Assembly (NCBI GenBank): GCA_036397855.1
Contig: DASWID010000105.1
Location: 1 to 44,021, forward strand
DNA: 44,021 nt
Direction of reading: 5' to 3'
From: Thermodesulfobacteriota bacterium
GTDB taxonomy: Bacteria > Desulfobacterota_D > UBA1144 > Nemesobacterales > CSP1-2
A program made the position numbers and the translations under genes. Below are positions 17,700-26,150 of this stretch, piece by piece; position 1 is the first letter of the stretch; the number at the start of each line of letters is the position of its first letter. The notes under the pieces are model-generated. The model did not search any database and was not told the DNA's origin. It saw nothing but the letters and a program-made list of their open reading frames with translations.

Positions 17700-17776
17700 A
17701 AGCCACAGAGGACACAGAGGCGTATAATTAGAATTTTTATATTTTCTCTCTAAATCCTCCGTGACCTCTGTGGCTT
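17700..17776. repeat. Long inverted repeat covering the 3' end of the GST gene
   Basis: Left arm 17700-17720 (AAGCCACAGAGGACACAGAG plus G) and right arm 17756-17776 (CCTCCGTGACCTCTGTGGCT plus T) pair almost perfectly around a 35-base AT-rich loop. The right arm is followed by TTTT. It may terminate the tRNA transcript. It also encodes the last residues and the stop of the GST gene on the opposite strand. Confidence 0.75.
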
Positions 17777-18387
17777 TTTTCTTCTAATACTATAGATATA
17801 TAACCGGGCTGGGAGCCAATACGTTCACACCAGCTAATTACCGAAGGAAAAGGGGTAAGGCTAACTCCTCCCTCCTCAGCCATATTGACATAGGGAAAAC
17901 ATCCGATATCAGCTAATGAGTAGGAACCAGCCAAGAAATCATTTTTTTTAAGTTGGTCCTCCAAAATTTGAAGGGCTGATTCACCGGCATTTCGGAGAGA
18001 TCTGAGCTCCCCCTCATCACGTTTTTCTTCGGGAACAAATCTCGTCATAAATCTCGCCCTTGCAAGGGATGGATCAATGCTAGTCTTCCCGAAAAAAAGC
18101 CACTGAGAAATAAGGCCAAATCGATCCAACTCTTCTGAATAATATATATTTGGCGAGAACTTCTTTCCGAGATAGAGGAGTATTGCACTCGATTCCCACA
18201 AAATCAAATCCCCGTCTCTGATAACAGGAATCTTTTGGTTGGGATTTAATTTTTTAAAATCTTCTGTCTTATTTTCACCTTTAAAGAAGTCTATTGTAAT
18301 CCGTTCATAGTGAACACCAAGATGACTTAGTAACAATCTTACCTTGTAACAGTTTCCTGACAAAGGATGGTCATATAGACTGATCAT
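17737..18387 (-). CDS. Glutathione S-transferase family protein
   Basis: 216 aa, cytosolic GST fold. The thioredoxin-like N-terminal domain starts MISLYDHPLSGNCYKVRLLL (S10/C13 near the glutathione thiol) and includes NPNQKIPVIRDGDLILWESS, the cis-Pro and glutathione-binding loop. The helical C-terminal domain contains DFLAGSYSLADIGCFPYVNM. It probably conjugates or reduces small electrophiles using glutathione or a similar thiol. It starts 3 bases after the thioesterase stop on the same strand, so they are cotranscribed. The last 13 or so residues (KSHRGHGGFREKI) are encoded inside an inverted repeat, so the natural C-terminus may have been replaced. Confidence 0.9.
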   Translation of the reverse strand: MISLYDHPLSGNCYKVRLLLSHLGVHYERITIDFFKGENKTEDFKKLNPNQKIPVIRDGDLILWESSAILLYLGKKFSPNIYYSEELDRFGLISQWLFFGKTSIDPSLARARFMTRFVPEEKRDEGELRSLRNAGESALQILEDQLKKNDFLAGSYSLADIGCFPYVNMAEEGGVSLTPFPSVISWCERIGSQPGYISIVLEEKSHRGHGGFREKI

Positions 18388-18390
18388 TTT

Positions 18391-18885
18391 TTAGTCCTCA
18401 ATATATCCTTGGAACTTTTCTGTGAACCTTTCTTCACCCATAATCCTATACAACATTTCTCTTTTCGGAATAAAATAAGTTACCCTACTTCTAGTAGCCA
18501 GATTGTTCTGTCCGTCATAAATATTTACCTTCACCGTAACCCTTCTATCCCTTATTTGTTCTATCCGTCCTCTAATCTCGAGAGCTCCTGGATTGTCGAC
18601 TTTTTTGACAAAATCCATTTCGACCCTCATCGTAACCCCAATCTTTTTCAGCTTATCAAACATCGCCCAGAATGCTACCTCATCAACCAGAGCACACTGA
18701 ATTCCTCCATGGAGTATTCCTGGAAAACCTGACAGGTGTTCTTCGAGTCTTAGTTTGGTAAACACTTCCCCCTTTTCATCATCCGCATAAAACTTCATCC
18801 TCAGCCCTAGCTTATTTCTTGGATCACAAGCAAAACAACCATAACCGGGGAAGTCTAGAAAAATGTTCTCAATTTCTCTGACCAT
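18391..18885 (-). CDS. Hotdog-fold thioesterase (PaaI/4HBT-like)
   Basis: 164 aa, single hotdog domain that would hydrolyse an acyl-CoA. The signature LHGGIQCALVDEVAFWA (58-74) contains the HGG turn and the acidic D68/E69 of this family. An N-terminal Cys pair (CFAC, 17-20) followed by NKLGLRMKF is typical of the THEM4-like subgroup. Acyl specificity cannot be inferred. It lies 52 bases after gyrA and 3 bases before the GST gene, forming a likely gyrA-thioesterase-GST readthrough unit. Confidence 0.85.
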   Translation of the reverse strand: MVREIENIFLDFPGYGCFACDPRNKLGLRMKFYADDEKGEVFTKLRLEEHLSGFPGILHGGIQCALVDEVAFWAMFDKLKKIGVTMRVEMDFVKKVDNPGALEIRGRIEQIRDRRVTVKVNIYDGQNNLATRSRVTYFIPKREMLYRIMGEERFTEKFQGYIED

Positions 18886-18937
18886 TAAAAATTTAATTAA
18901 AACGGATTATATGAATTCGGAAAGGCTTCAAAATGAA

Positions 18938-21388
18938 TCATTCCATTTCAATATTCTTATCCTCGGGAGGGACCTTGGCAACAGCCGCAACCTTTTCTTC
19001 TGGCTCGAGGTCGATCAGCCTGAGCCCCTGGGTACCCCTGCCATAAACGCTTATATCCGAGGCTTTCAAGCGAATAATCTTTCCCGCATGTGTGGTTATA
19101 AGTATAATTTGAGTATCACCAGTAACCTGAAACGCGCCTACAACTAGTCCCTTCTTACCGGTTGTTTTTATCGTAATAACCCCCTTTCCCCCGCGCCCAG
19201 TCATCCTGTATTCGGAAACTGATGTCCTCTTCCCATACCCCATCTGGGTTACAGTTAGAATCTGAGCATCTGGATTCTCGATAACCTCAAGGCTAACAAC
19301 TTCGTCATTCCTATCAAGTCTTATGCCTATGACCCCCGTAGCATTTCTCCCCATATCCCTTACCTTTGTCTCACTAAATCTAATAGCTTGTCCATTACGA
19401 GTAGTGAGGAGAATTTCGTTGGTTCCATCAGTCATCCTAGCACCGATTAACTCATCATCCTTAAGAATATTTATGGCCATTATGCCCCCAGCACGAGGGT
19501 TGGAATAGGCCATGAGTTTAGTCTTCTTTACTATCCCATTCTTGGTAGCCATGAGAAGAAACCGAGCTTCTTTAAATTCTCTAACCGGAAGAACAGCAGC
19601 TACATTCTCATTCGCAGAAAGATTTAGCAAATTTACAAGCGCCTTTCCCCTAGCAGTGGGTCCCGCTTCTGGTATTGAGTGAACTTTAAGCCAGTAACAC
19701 CTACCAAGGTTAGTGAAAAAAAGAACGTAGTTGTGTTTTGAAGCCACAAATACATTCTCAATAAAATCAGTCTCCTTGGTGCTCATTCCTGTTTTACCCT
19801 TACCCCCTCTTCTCTGACTTCTGTAAACGCTAAGAGGTGTATTCTTGATATAACCTTCGTGAGTAATTGTGACAACCATATCCTCGTCTGCGATAAGATC
19901 TTCCAAAGAGATCTCTTCAACACTTTCAAGGATCTCGGTTCTTCTGTCATCAGCATAACGTTTTTTAATATCCACCAGTTCATCTACGATTATGATTAGT
20001 ATTAACTGTTCATTTCCTAGAATCTCCTTCAACTCTTTAACGGTCTTTATCAGATCTTTCCTCTCTTCTAAGATCTTCTCTCTCTCAAGGGCGGTAAGCC
20101 TTTGAAGCCTCATTTCAAGTATTGCCTGGGCTTGGTTTTCGGAAAGCTTAAGTCTAATTATCAAGCCTTCTTTAGCCTCAGAAGGGCTTTGAGATTTCCT
20201 TATCAGGCTGATTATTTCATCGAGATTATCGAGTGCTATCTTAAGTCCCTCTAGTATATGAAGCCTTTCTTCAGCCTTGCGTAATTCAAACTGTGTTCGC
20301 CTAGTTACAACCTCTTTTCTGTGTTCAATAAACTGTCCGATTAGGTCTTTTAATGGCAGTACCTTAGGCTGGTTTTTCACAAGCGCAAGCATTATGATTC
20401 CAAAAGACGTATCCATGGGAGTATGTTTATAAAGCTGATTCAATATTACCTCTGCATTCTCCCCTCGTTTAACATCGATTACTACCCTGATTCCTTCCCT
20501 ATCTGATTCATCACGTATGTCTGATATTCCCTTTACTTTTTCGTCTTTGACCAACTCGGCTATACGTTCAACGAGCTTGGCTTTGTTTACCTGATATGGG
20601 ATTTCAGTAACAATAATCAACTCCCTATCGCCTTTTTTCTGCCTCTCAATCACCGCACGAGCCCTGACCCTGATAATTCCTCTACCCGTGGTATAAGCTT
20701 CCCTTATTGGCTCCTTTCCACATATGAAACCGTTAGTAGGAAAGTCCGGTCCAGGAATATGTTTCATCAATTCATTAAGAGAGATATCGGGTTTCTTTAT
20801 CTGTGCTACTATTGCATCGATGAGTTCACCTAAGTTATGTGGCGGAATGTTAGTCGACATACCTACAGCGATCCCGGATGCACCATTTAGCAACAGGTTC
20901 GGTATCTTTGATGGGAGAACGACTGGTTCCGTTGCTCCACCGTCATAGTTGGGAACGAAATCTACCGTTTCTTTGTCCAGGTCATCCAGCATTTCGCTTG
21001 CAATTCTTGCGAGCCTGACCTCTGTATATCTCATTGCTGCTGGAGGATCACCATCGATTGAGCCGAAATTTCCCTGACCATCAACTAATGGATAACGCAT
21101 CGAAAAATCTTGGGCCATTCTCACAAGCGAATCATAAATTGCAGCATCCCCATGGGGATGATATTTACCCATCACGTCACCGACAATTCGTGCAGACTTT
21201 TTGTAAGGTCTATTCCAATGATTCCCCGCCTCATGCATCCCAAAAAGAATGCGCCTGTGAACAGGTTTAAGACCATCTCTAGCATCCGGAAGCGCACGCC
21301 CGATTATGACACTCATCGAATAGCTGAGATACGATTCCTTCATCTCATCTTCAATGTTTACGGGCAATATTTTTGATCCAATGGCCAC
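18938..21388 (-). CDS. gyrA: DNA gyrase subunit A
   Basis: ATP-driven negative supercoiling of DNA as an A2B2 complex; gyrB is not in the window. 816 aa. The breakage-reunion domain has catalytic Y121 in [11 protein letters not shown] and the quinolone region [17 protein letters not shown] (74-90). The C-terminal beta-pinwheel has the GyrA box QRRGGKG (about residue 525), which separates it from ParC. The start is GTG, fixed by an excellent AGGAGGG site 6 bases upstream. The position equal to E. coli Ser83 is Ala (A82); the Asp87 equivalent is kept (D86). Confidence 0.97.
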   Translation of the reverse strand: MAIGSKILPVNIEDEMKESYLSYSMSVIIGRALPDARDGLKPVHRRILFGMHEAGNHWNRPYKKSARIVGDVMGKYHPHGDAAIYDSLVRMAQDFSMRYPLVDGQGNFGSIDGDPPAAMRYTEVRLARIASEMLDDLDKETVDFVPNYDGGATEPVVLPSKIPNLLLNGASGIAVGMSTNIPPHNLGELIDAIVAQIKKPDISLNELMKHIPGPDFPTNGFICGKEPIREAYTTGRGIIRVRARAVIERQKKGDRELIIVTEIPYQVNKAKLVERIAELVKDEKVKGISDIRDESDREGIRVVIDVKRGENAEVILNQLYKHTPMDTSFGIIMLALVKNQPKVLPLKDLIGQFIEHRKEVVTRRTQFELRKAEERLHILEGLKIALDNLDEIISLIRKSQSPSEAKEGLIIRLKLSENQAQAILEMRLQRLTALEREKILEERKDLIKTVKELKEILGNEQLILIIIVDELVDIKKRYADDRRTEILESVEEISLEDLIADEDMVVTITHEGYIKNTPLSVYRSQRRGGKGKTGMSTKETDFIENVFVASKHNYVLFFTNLGRCYWLKVHSIPEAGPTARGKALVNLLNLSANENVAAVLPVREFKEARFLLMATKNGIVKKTKLMAYSNPRAGGIMAINILKDDELIGARMTDGTNEILLTTRNGQAIRFSETKVRDMGRNATGVIGIRLDRNDEVVSLEVIENPDAQILTVTQMGYGKRTSVSEYRMTGRGGKGVITIKTTGKKGLVVGAFQVTGDTQIILITTHAGKIIRLKASDISVYGRGTQGLRLIDLEPEEKVAAVAKVPPEDKNIEME

Positions 21389-21556
21389 TTATAACCCTCC
21401 TAAATCTTTACGAAAACCTTTATAAAGGATATATTAGTGTTTGGATGGTGTCAAAGAAAATTGGACATTAATTGCAAAACTTAATAGCGAGTCCCTGATA
21501 TTCCAATTTTCTCAGACTTCACTATATGAAATCAGTTAGATCTCACTAAATCGACA

Positions 21557-22366
21557 ATGATTGATATTCATGTACATTTCTTCCCTCCCTCGATATTTCA
21601 AGCAATATGGAGGTACTTTGAAACCCCGGGCCATGGTTTATGGAAAGTTAAATACAAGACGCACGGCAAAAGACTTATTAATACCCTTAAAAGGCACGGA
21701 GTTAAACGTCATACCACTCTTGTGTACGCCCATAAACCTGGCCTAGCGGATTATCTGAACAATTTCATTCATGAATCTGCCCGTCAATCCCCTGAACTCA
21801 TCCCTTTTGGAACCATCTTCGCCGGAGATGGTCGATGTGAAAAGGTGGCAAGAACCATTTTCGAAGATTTTGAGTTTATTGGCATTAAATTGCACCCCTT
21901 CGTCTCAAACGAAGAAGTGGATGATAAACGATTTTCCCCTGTCTATGATATCATGCAGAATATGGGGAAAATACTGGTCACTCATACGGGTTCTGTTCCA
22001 ATATATCAACGAACGGACGGCGCCATTCGTTTAAGAAATATTTTGAATAAATTCCCAAGATTAAAAGTTATTGTTGCACACTGTGGCGCCTTTGAATATG
22101 GCGATTACCATTCGCTGGTAAAGGATTTCGAATTCGTATATTTCGATACAGCTATGAACTGCGTTCACAATAATGTTTTTTCTAATATTTGCCCTGGCCG
22201 GCAATTTTTCATCGAGCACCAGGAAAGGATACTATTCGGCTCAGACTTCCCAAACATACCCTATGAGTATTCATACCAAGTCGAGGCTATTAAGAAATTA
22301 AGTCTTGGTGAATCTGTAGAAAGAAAAATTTTTCACGATAACGCAGTTGGATTGCTTGATTTGTAA
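21557..22366 (+). CDS. Metal-dependent amidohydrolase (amidohydrolase_2 / TatD-like barrel)
   Basis: A 269-aa TIM-barrel hydrolase or decarboxylase. The ligands expected of the superfamily are visible: H5 and H7 (MIDIHVHFF), His in GIKLHPFVSNEE, His in LVTHTGSVPIYQR, His in IVAHCGAFEYGD and the catalytic Asp in LFGSDFPNIPYEYS. This arrangement fits the amidohydrolase_2 family (related to ACMSD and 4-oxalomesaconate enzymes); the substrate is unknown. It is a single gene on +, convergent with the AmrS gene, from which it is separated by a palindromic repeat. Confidence 0.85.
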   Translation: MIDIHVHFFPPSIFQAIWRYFETPGHGLWKVKYKTHGKRLINTLKRHGVKRHTTLVYAHKPGLADYLNNFIHESARQSPELIPFGTIFAGDGRCEKVARTIFEDFEFIGIKLHPFVSNEEVDDKRFSPVYDIMQNMGKILVTHTGSVPIYQRTDGAIRLRNILNKFPRLKVIVAHCGAFEYGDYHSLVKDFEFVYFDTAMNCVHNNVFSNICPGRQFFIEHQERILFGSDFPNIPYEYSYQVEAIKKLSLGESVERKIFHDNAVGLLDL

Positions 22367-22410
22367 AAATATTGATAGCCCATCAAGCAAGACTAGCGGT
22401 CTACCTAACT

Positions 22411-22470
22411 CTGTCATGCCCGAATGCATTTATCGGGCATCCATTTGTCTTGTCCAGATTCCCGCTTAAA
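22411..22470. repeat. Intergenic palindrome of the GTCATNCCCG family
   Basis: ATGCCCGA (22416-22423) and TCGGGCAT (22433-22440) form an 8-bp stem. They are followed by ATTCCCGCTT, the half-site of a second hairpin. The same GTCAT-headed style is seen at 38828-38896. Between convergent genes it could also serve as a bidirectional terminator. Confidence 0.6.
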
Positions 22471-22526
22471 ACCTAGGGAAATAGCAACGCCCTACATTTC
22501 ATATTATGCTGATTTTTCTGATCTTT

Positions 22527-23609
22527 TTACCACCAAATCCCGGGAGTATCGGAAGAGCAACCTGAGCATTTTCCGTCAGAAGTTATATGGTAATTTAAGA
22601 TCTGATATCCGTAACGCTCAACTAAGAGTCTATTGCAATTCGGGCAGTAGGTATTCTCGTAATTTTTTACGTTACCCGGAAGATTCCCAGCATACACAAA
22701 CTTGAGACCGGCTTCATAACCTATCTCAGCAGCACGGATCAAAGCCTCGGCCGAAGTATTATCAGGGTCTGTCATTTTATAGTCCTTATGAAATGCTGTA
22801 ACATGCCAGGGTATATTCGCTGAAACAGAAACAAGGTACTTTGCCGCATCTCTTAATTCCTCTTTTGAGTCGTTGAATCCGGGAACCACCAACGTTACTA
22901 TCTCAATCCAGAAGCCCATATCATATAGTCGTGAAATTGTCTCAAGAACGTTGCTTAGAAGCCCGCCAAGTTTCCTATAGTTTTTATCCTGCATGGACTT
23001 TAGATCCACCTTATAACAGTCAGTAATTGGCCTCAGATATTCCAATGCCTCCATAGTTGCGTTGCCATTTGAAATAAAAGCGGTTCTGAATCCATCTTTC
23101 CTTGCTATTTTAAATACATCAGCCGCCCATTCCGCGGTGATAAGCGGCTCATTGTATGAGCTACCAATTAATCTTGCCTCATATCTTTTTGCAAGTGAGA
23201 CTAACTGCTCTGCTGTTGCTATCATCGGTTCTATTCCAGCCACAGGATCTCTTAAGGCCTGGGAGGTTAGCCAGTTCTGGCAATAACCACAGTGGTAATC
23301 ACATCCCAACATGCCAAATGTTAATGTAGAGGAACCCGGGAGCACGTGAAAGAAGGGTTTTTTCTCCGTTGGATCACACTGAAGGGCAGCTACATAGCCT
23401 TTGGGAACATAAAGCCTTCCGCCCTCATTATATCTGACCTTACAGATCCCCCTCAGGCCATCAAATATCACACACCTGTGACCACAGGCATAACAGAGAA
23501 CCTTATTGTCCTCAAGTTTCTCATATAGTTCACCCTCAGAAGAATACTTATCCAGTGATTCAGCGAGAGAGGTTTTTGCAACGGATTTGTATCTTTTGCT
23601 TTCAGGCAT
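22527..23609 (-). CDS. amrS: Radical SAM enzyme, AmmeMemoRadiSam type (PflA-like, AmrS)
   Basis: 360 aa. The radical-SAM cluster motif is C103-x3-C107-x2-C110 (CDYHCGYCQNW). Upstream Cys-rich segments (C39, C42, C46, C56) and a C-terminal knuckle (CPNCN, then CSGCS) flank it, as in COG1180/AmrS proteins. GSSYNEPLITAEW and CYKVDLKSM are further family motifs. The enzyme would cleave SAM to a 5'-deoxyadenosyl radical; the target is not known for this family. The usual AMMECR1 and MEMO partners are not in this window, either as fusion or as neighbours. Confidence 0.9.
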   Translation of the reverse strand: MPESKRYKSVAKTSLAESLDKYSSEGELYEKLEDNKVLCYACGHRCVIFDGLRGICKVRYNEGGRLYVPKGYVAALQCDPTEKKPFFHVLPGSSTLTFGMLGCDYHCGYCQNWLTSQALRDPVAGIEPMIATAEQLVSLAKRYEARLIGSSYNEPLITAEWAADVFKIARKDGFRTAFISNGNATMEALEYLRPITDCYKVDLKSMQDKNYRKLGGLLSNVLETISRLYDMGFWIEIVTLVVPGFNDSKEELRDAAKYLVSVSANIPWHVTAFHKDYKMTDPDNTSAEALIRAAEIGYEAGLKFVYAGNLPGNVKNYENTYCPNCNRLLVERYGYQILNYHITSDGKCSGCSSDTPGIWW

Positions 23610-23704
23610 GCCGCACGCCCCTAATAAAATATGCTTTATTATTTATTGTACAAAAATTCTATGAAAATGAAATAGACTCTGTGGCCAAGTCCGACATCTG
23701 CCCG

Positions 23705-23728
23705 TCATTCTGAACTTGCTTCAGAATC
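23705..23728. repeat. Hairpin repeat, GTCATTCTGAA type
   Basis: GTCATTCTGAACTTGCTTCA then GAATC: an 8-bp stem with a 5-base loop. It is similar in style to the palindromes at 38937-38995. Confidence 0.6.
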
Positions 23729-23814
23729 TAAATTGAAATCCTGAAATAATCCTTCGATCTCTAAGCTGAGTCGCATCTGGAAGCTCTCCACAAAAGTTCT
23801 GATTGCCCTTCAAT

Positions 23815-23891
23815 GCGGGACATGAATGTCCCGCCTATCGTTGATTTAATTCCTTGTCGATAGTCGATAGGCGGGGTTTTCTAACCCCGAC
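23815..23891 (+). repeat. Two-hairpin dispersed repeat, copy B
   Basis: GCGGGACATGAATGTCCCGC, a linker beginning CTATC and ending GATAG, then GCGGGGTTTTCTAACCCCG. Same order, orientation and linker ends as 607-671. Confidence 0.75.
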
Positions 23892-24076
23892 CAAATCGTG
23901 GCTGGCCTATCTTTGAGTCTCATCTGGGGGAAGTCTTTCGTACGATCAATAGCGTCAATACGAAATTTAAATTTGAAGAGGAAATTGAGGCAATCCCCCT
24001 CACCGAAGTCCGCAGGAGATCGCCACGCTAAGCCTGCACTGAGTTAATCGGAGTGTCCCCGACGACATCTATCTTC

Positions 24077-24447
24077 TTATGTTAAGTGCTTTAAACTAGC
24101 GGCATTCTCCTCCCAATTCTTCCCATCGAATTGCTCTATGGTTATTTTTTTGATACCTGATTGATCCAGGCATCTCACATTCACGCTATTTCCATCTGGA
24201 TTAGACCTCGGGAAATAAAATGGTTTAATGCCACAAGTTTTGCAACCCCTGCCCCTGTATTAAAGGTATAGGTCGTGATGTTGTCCTCACCCCTTAAGAC
24301 CTTAAATCTCGACCTTGGGACATTTAAATGCAAGAAACCTGTCAATCTGCAGATAGAACAGTTGCATTCTTGAGCATATATCTCATCAGGGGCTTCCACT
24401 TCAAAGTGAATAGCACCACAATGACAGCTACCTTTATGGATTTTCAT
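24077..24447 (-). pseudogene. GFA/CENP-V family protein gene, frameshifted
   Basis: GFA-family proteins bind zinc and include putative glutathione-dependent formaldehyde-activating enzymes. The first frame gives MKIHKGSCHCGAIHFEVEAP with C8/C10 and C28/C30/C33 (CNCSIC), and continues sensibly to TYTFNTG near residue 65. It then turns into unrelated residues and stops at 24181. Another frame continues the family: CKTCGIKPFYFPRSNPDGNS, NVRCLD, ending at TAA 24077-24079. The total of 371 bases is not a multiple of three. At the break there is a tandem CAGGGG-CAGGGG, and the text TTGCAAAAC may mark a collapsed direct repeat. It is a recent pseudogene unless an assembly error explains it. Confidence 0.8.
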
Positions 24448-24498
24448 ATTTTAGTAGTTTAATGTAATCTGATTCTATAACAATATACAGGATCTACT

Positions 24499-25158
24499 GT
24501 GAATATAGTCCATTTTACTGTTTTGCTATCGATTGTTTTAGTTCAATCTAATCTAAATGGTTACTGGTGGACCGAGGCAACCATAAATCAGGTAGATAAA
24601 AATCCCATGAATCCGCAAATCAATTACGGAACGAAGCCAATTCAGATTAAACAGATTGTTCTAGAACTTCCAGAGGGGCATAAGCTTGGCAGAATCGAGA
24701 TGGGCGTCTTGTGTATTCCAATGACAGACCTGAAATCAATTGGAGGGAAAGCCAAAGTTTCAGAAAATGATTTCACAGATGTAGTTAAGACCGTCCTTGA
24801 GAATGCAGATTATAATATCATCGATGATACCTCGGTTGATTCACAAACCCGTGTATATGAAGATGAGTTAGTTTTAAAGGGTATTGTTAAGGAATTAAAA
24901 GCGAACTTGTGTTTTCCAAAGAGCGGCTTCAGAAGTTGGAAAATAAGCAAGGGTGAAGCATATGTAAAAATACATTGGCAGATGCATTCTAATACCGATG
25001 ATAAGATTCTATTCGAAAAGATTACAGAAGGATCTGAAAGGTTAACAGAGGCAATAGCATATGGTTCCACTAAAGTAATACGAGCTTCTGTTGCAGTTGC
25101 GACACAAAATTTGATCGCTGATGAAAATTTTAAAATGGTAATAACCAAATTAAATTAA
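24499..25158 (+). CDS. Exported protein of unknown function
   Basis: 219 aa from a GTG with AGG 7 bases upstream. A short hydrophobic N-terminus (VHFTVLLSIVLVQSNLNG) looks like a signal peptide, without a lipobox Cys. The rest is mixed alpha/beta (YEDELVLKGIVKELKANLCF; GSTKVIRASVAVATQNLIAD). It somewhat recalls periplasmic YajG-type proteins, but I cannot assign it. It lies 26 bases before the glycosyltransferase on the same strand, so it probably belongs to the same transcript and to the cell envelope. Confidence 0.7.
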   Translation: MNIVHFTVLLSIVLVQSNLNGYWWTEATINQVDKNPMNPQINYGTKPIQIKQIVLELPEGHKLGRIEMGVLCIPMTDLKSIGGKAKVSENDFTDVVKTVLENADYNIIDDTSVDSQTRVYEDELVLKGIVKELKANLCFPKSGFRSWKISKGEAYVKIHWQMHSNTDDKILFEKITEGSERLTEAIAYGSTKVIRASVAVATQNLIADENFKMVITKLN

Positions 25159-25184
25159 CTGATCGCCTTATTATCTCCATTAAC

Positions 25185-26036
25185 ATGTTACAACCACGGA
25201 CCCCTTTTTTTTCCGTTATCATTCCCACTCATAATCGTCAACACCTCTTCGAGATCGCATTGAAATCCGTTCTAAATCAAACTTACAAAGACTTCGAAAT
25301 TGTTATTGTAGACGATGGTTCGACTGACCAGACAAGCGAAGTGATCAAAAACTTCGATGACACCAGGATCAAATACCTGTATCAAAAAAATCATGGTGTT
25401 TCGCATGCTCGGAATCGTGGTCTTGAAATCTCCAATGGTAAATTTATGGCATTTCTGGACTCCGACGACAGATGGGTCCCTCAAAAACTCCAAAGAGTAA
25501 ATGAACTGATTAATCAACATCCCCACATAAGTATTTTTCACACTGACGAAATTTGGTATAAGGGGGGGAGGTTACTTAATCAAAAGAAAAAACATGAAAA
25601 ACCGTCTGGTTATGTTTACCTAAAGGCAGTGCCATTATGTTGCATTGGTATGTCAACTGCGGTAGTCATGAGAGAAGTCTTTGAAAAAATTGGTTTATTT
25701 GACGAAAGCCTACCAGCATGTGAAGACTACGATTTCTGGTTGAGGGCAACTCATTCGTTTGAGGTTAAGCTTATAAGCGAAAATTTAACCATTAAGGACG
25801 GCGGTAGAACAGATCAATTGTCTTCACAATGGGGATTGGATAAAAACAGAATACGGGCATTGGAGAAGATGTTATCTAGTAACAGTTTAAATGAAGAAGA
25901 ATATAAACTCACCCACGGAGAACTGGTGAAAAAGTGTCAAATTTATGCGCTAGGGGCAGAAAAAAGAGGACGTCTGAAAGAGGCAAACCTTTATAATGGA
26001 CTTGCAAGCAAATACCCCTTCAGAAATGAAGGATAA
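25185..26036 (+). CDS. Glycosyltransferase family 2
   Basis: A 283-aa GT-A fold enzyme that would transfer a sugar from a nucleotide sugar to a growing glycan at the inner face of the membrane. Visible motifs are FSVIIPTHNRQHLFEIALKS, the nucleotide-binding VDDGSTD, the DxD-type metal motif LDSDDRW and the acceptor-side ACEDYDFWLRA with a candidate catalytic ED. No membrane helices are seen. The next gene remnant begins one base after the stop. It is part of a small locus with a methyltransferase and a peptidase. Confidence 0.92.
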   Translation: MLQPRTPFFSVIIPTHNRQHLFEIALKSVLNQTYKDFEIVIVDDGSTDQTSEVIKNFDDTRIKYLYQKNHGVSHARNRGLEISNGKFMAFLDSDDRWVPQKLQRVNELINQHPHISIFHTDEIWYKGGRLLNQKKKHEKPSGYVYLKAVPLCCIGMSTAVVMREVFEKIGLFDESLPACEDYDFWLRATHSFEVKLISENLTIKDGGRTDQLSSQWGLDKNRIRALEKMLSSNSLNEEEYKLTHGELVKKCQIYALGAEKRGRLKEANLYNGLASKYPFRNEG

Positions 26037-26037
26037 A

Positions 26038-26150
26038 ATGAGCGCAATAACGGTAGTGATTTCTCTTATCGGTGGTGGGTTTGATTGCTTGCGCAAGGTA
26101 TGATGTTATTCAATCCTGATAGCCCTAAGAAAGCGGTCAACCTCGATTGA
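26038..26150 (+). pseudogene. Remnant of an internally deleted gene (glycosyltransferase-like start)
   Basis: An ATG at 26038 directly follows the GT2 stop and gives MSAITVVISLIGGGFDCLRK, then V and a stop at 26101. This is a plausible glycosyltransferase beginning. From 26100 another frame reads MMLFNPDSPKKAVNLD and stops at 26150. Its TGA overlaps the ATG of the methyltransferase as TGATG, the usual coupling of adjacent operon genes. The simplest reading is a gene that lost its middle by deletion, leaving its two ends in different frames. Confidence 0.5.

Larger units (their letters stand above)
23610..24076. other. Intergenic region rich in dispersed hairpins, no gene
   Basis: 467 bases with no credible ORF. 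It contains a hairpin ATTCTGAA/TTCAGAAT (23707-23727), a fragment ATCCTTCGATCTCTAAGCTG of another repeat type, and the two-hairpin element at 23815-23891. Confidence 0.6.
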
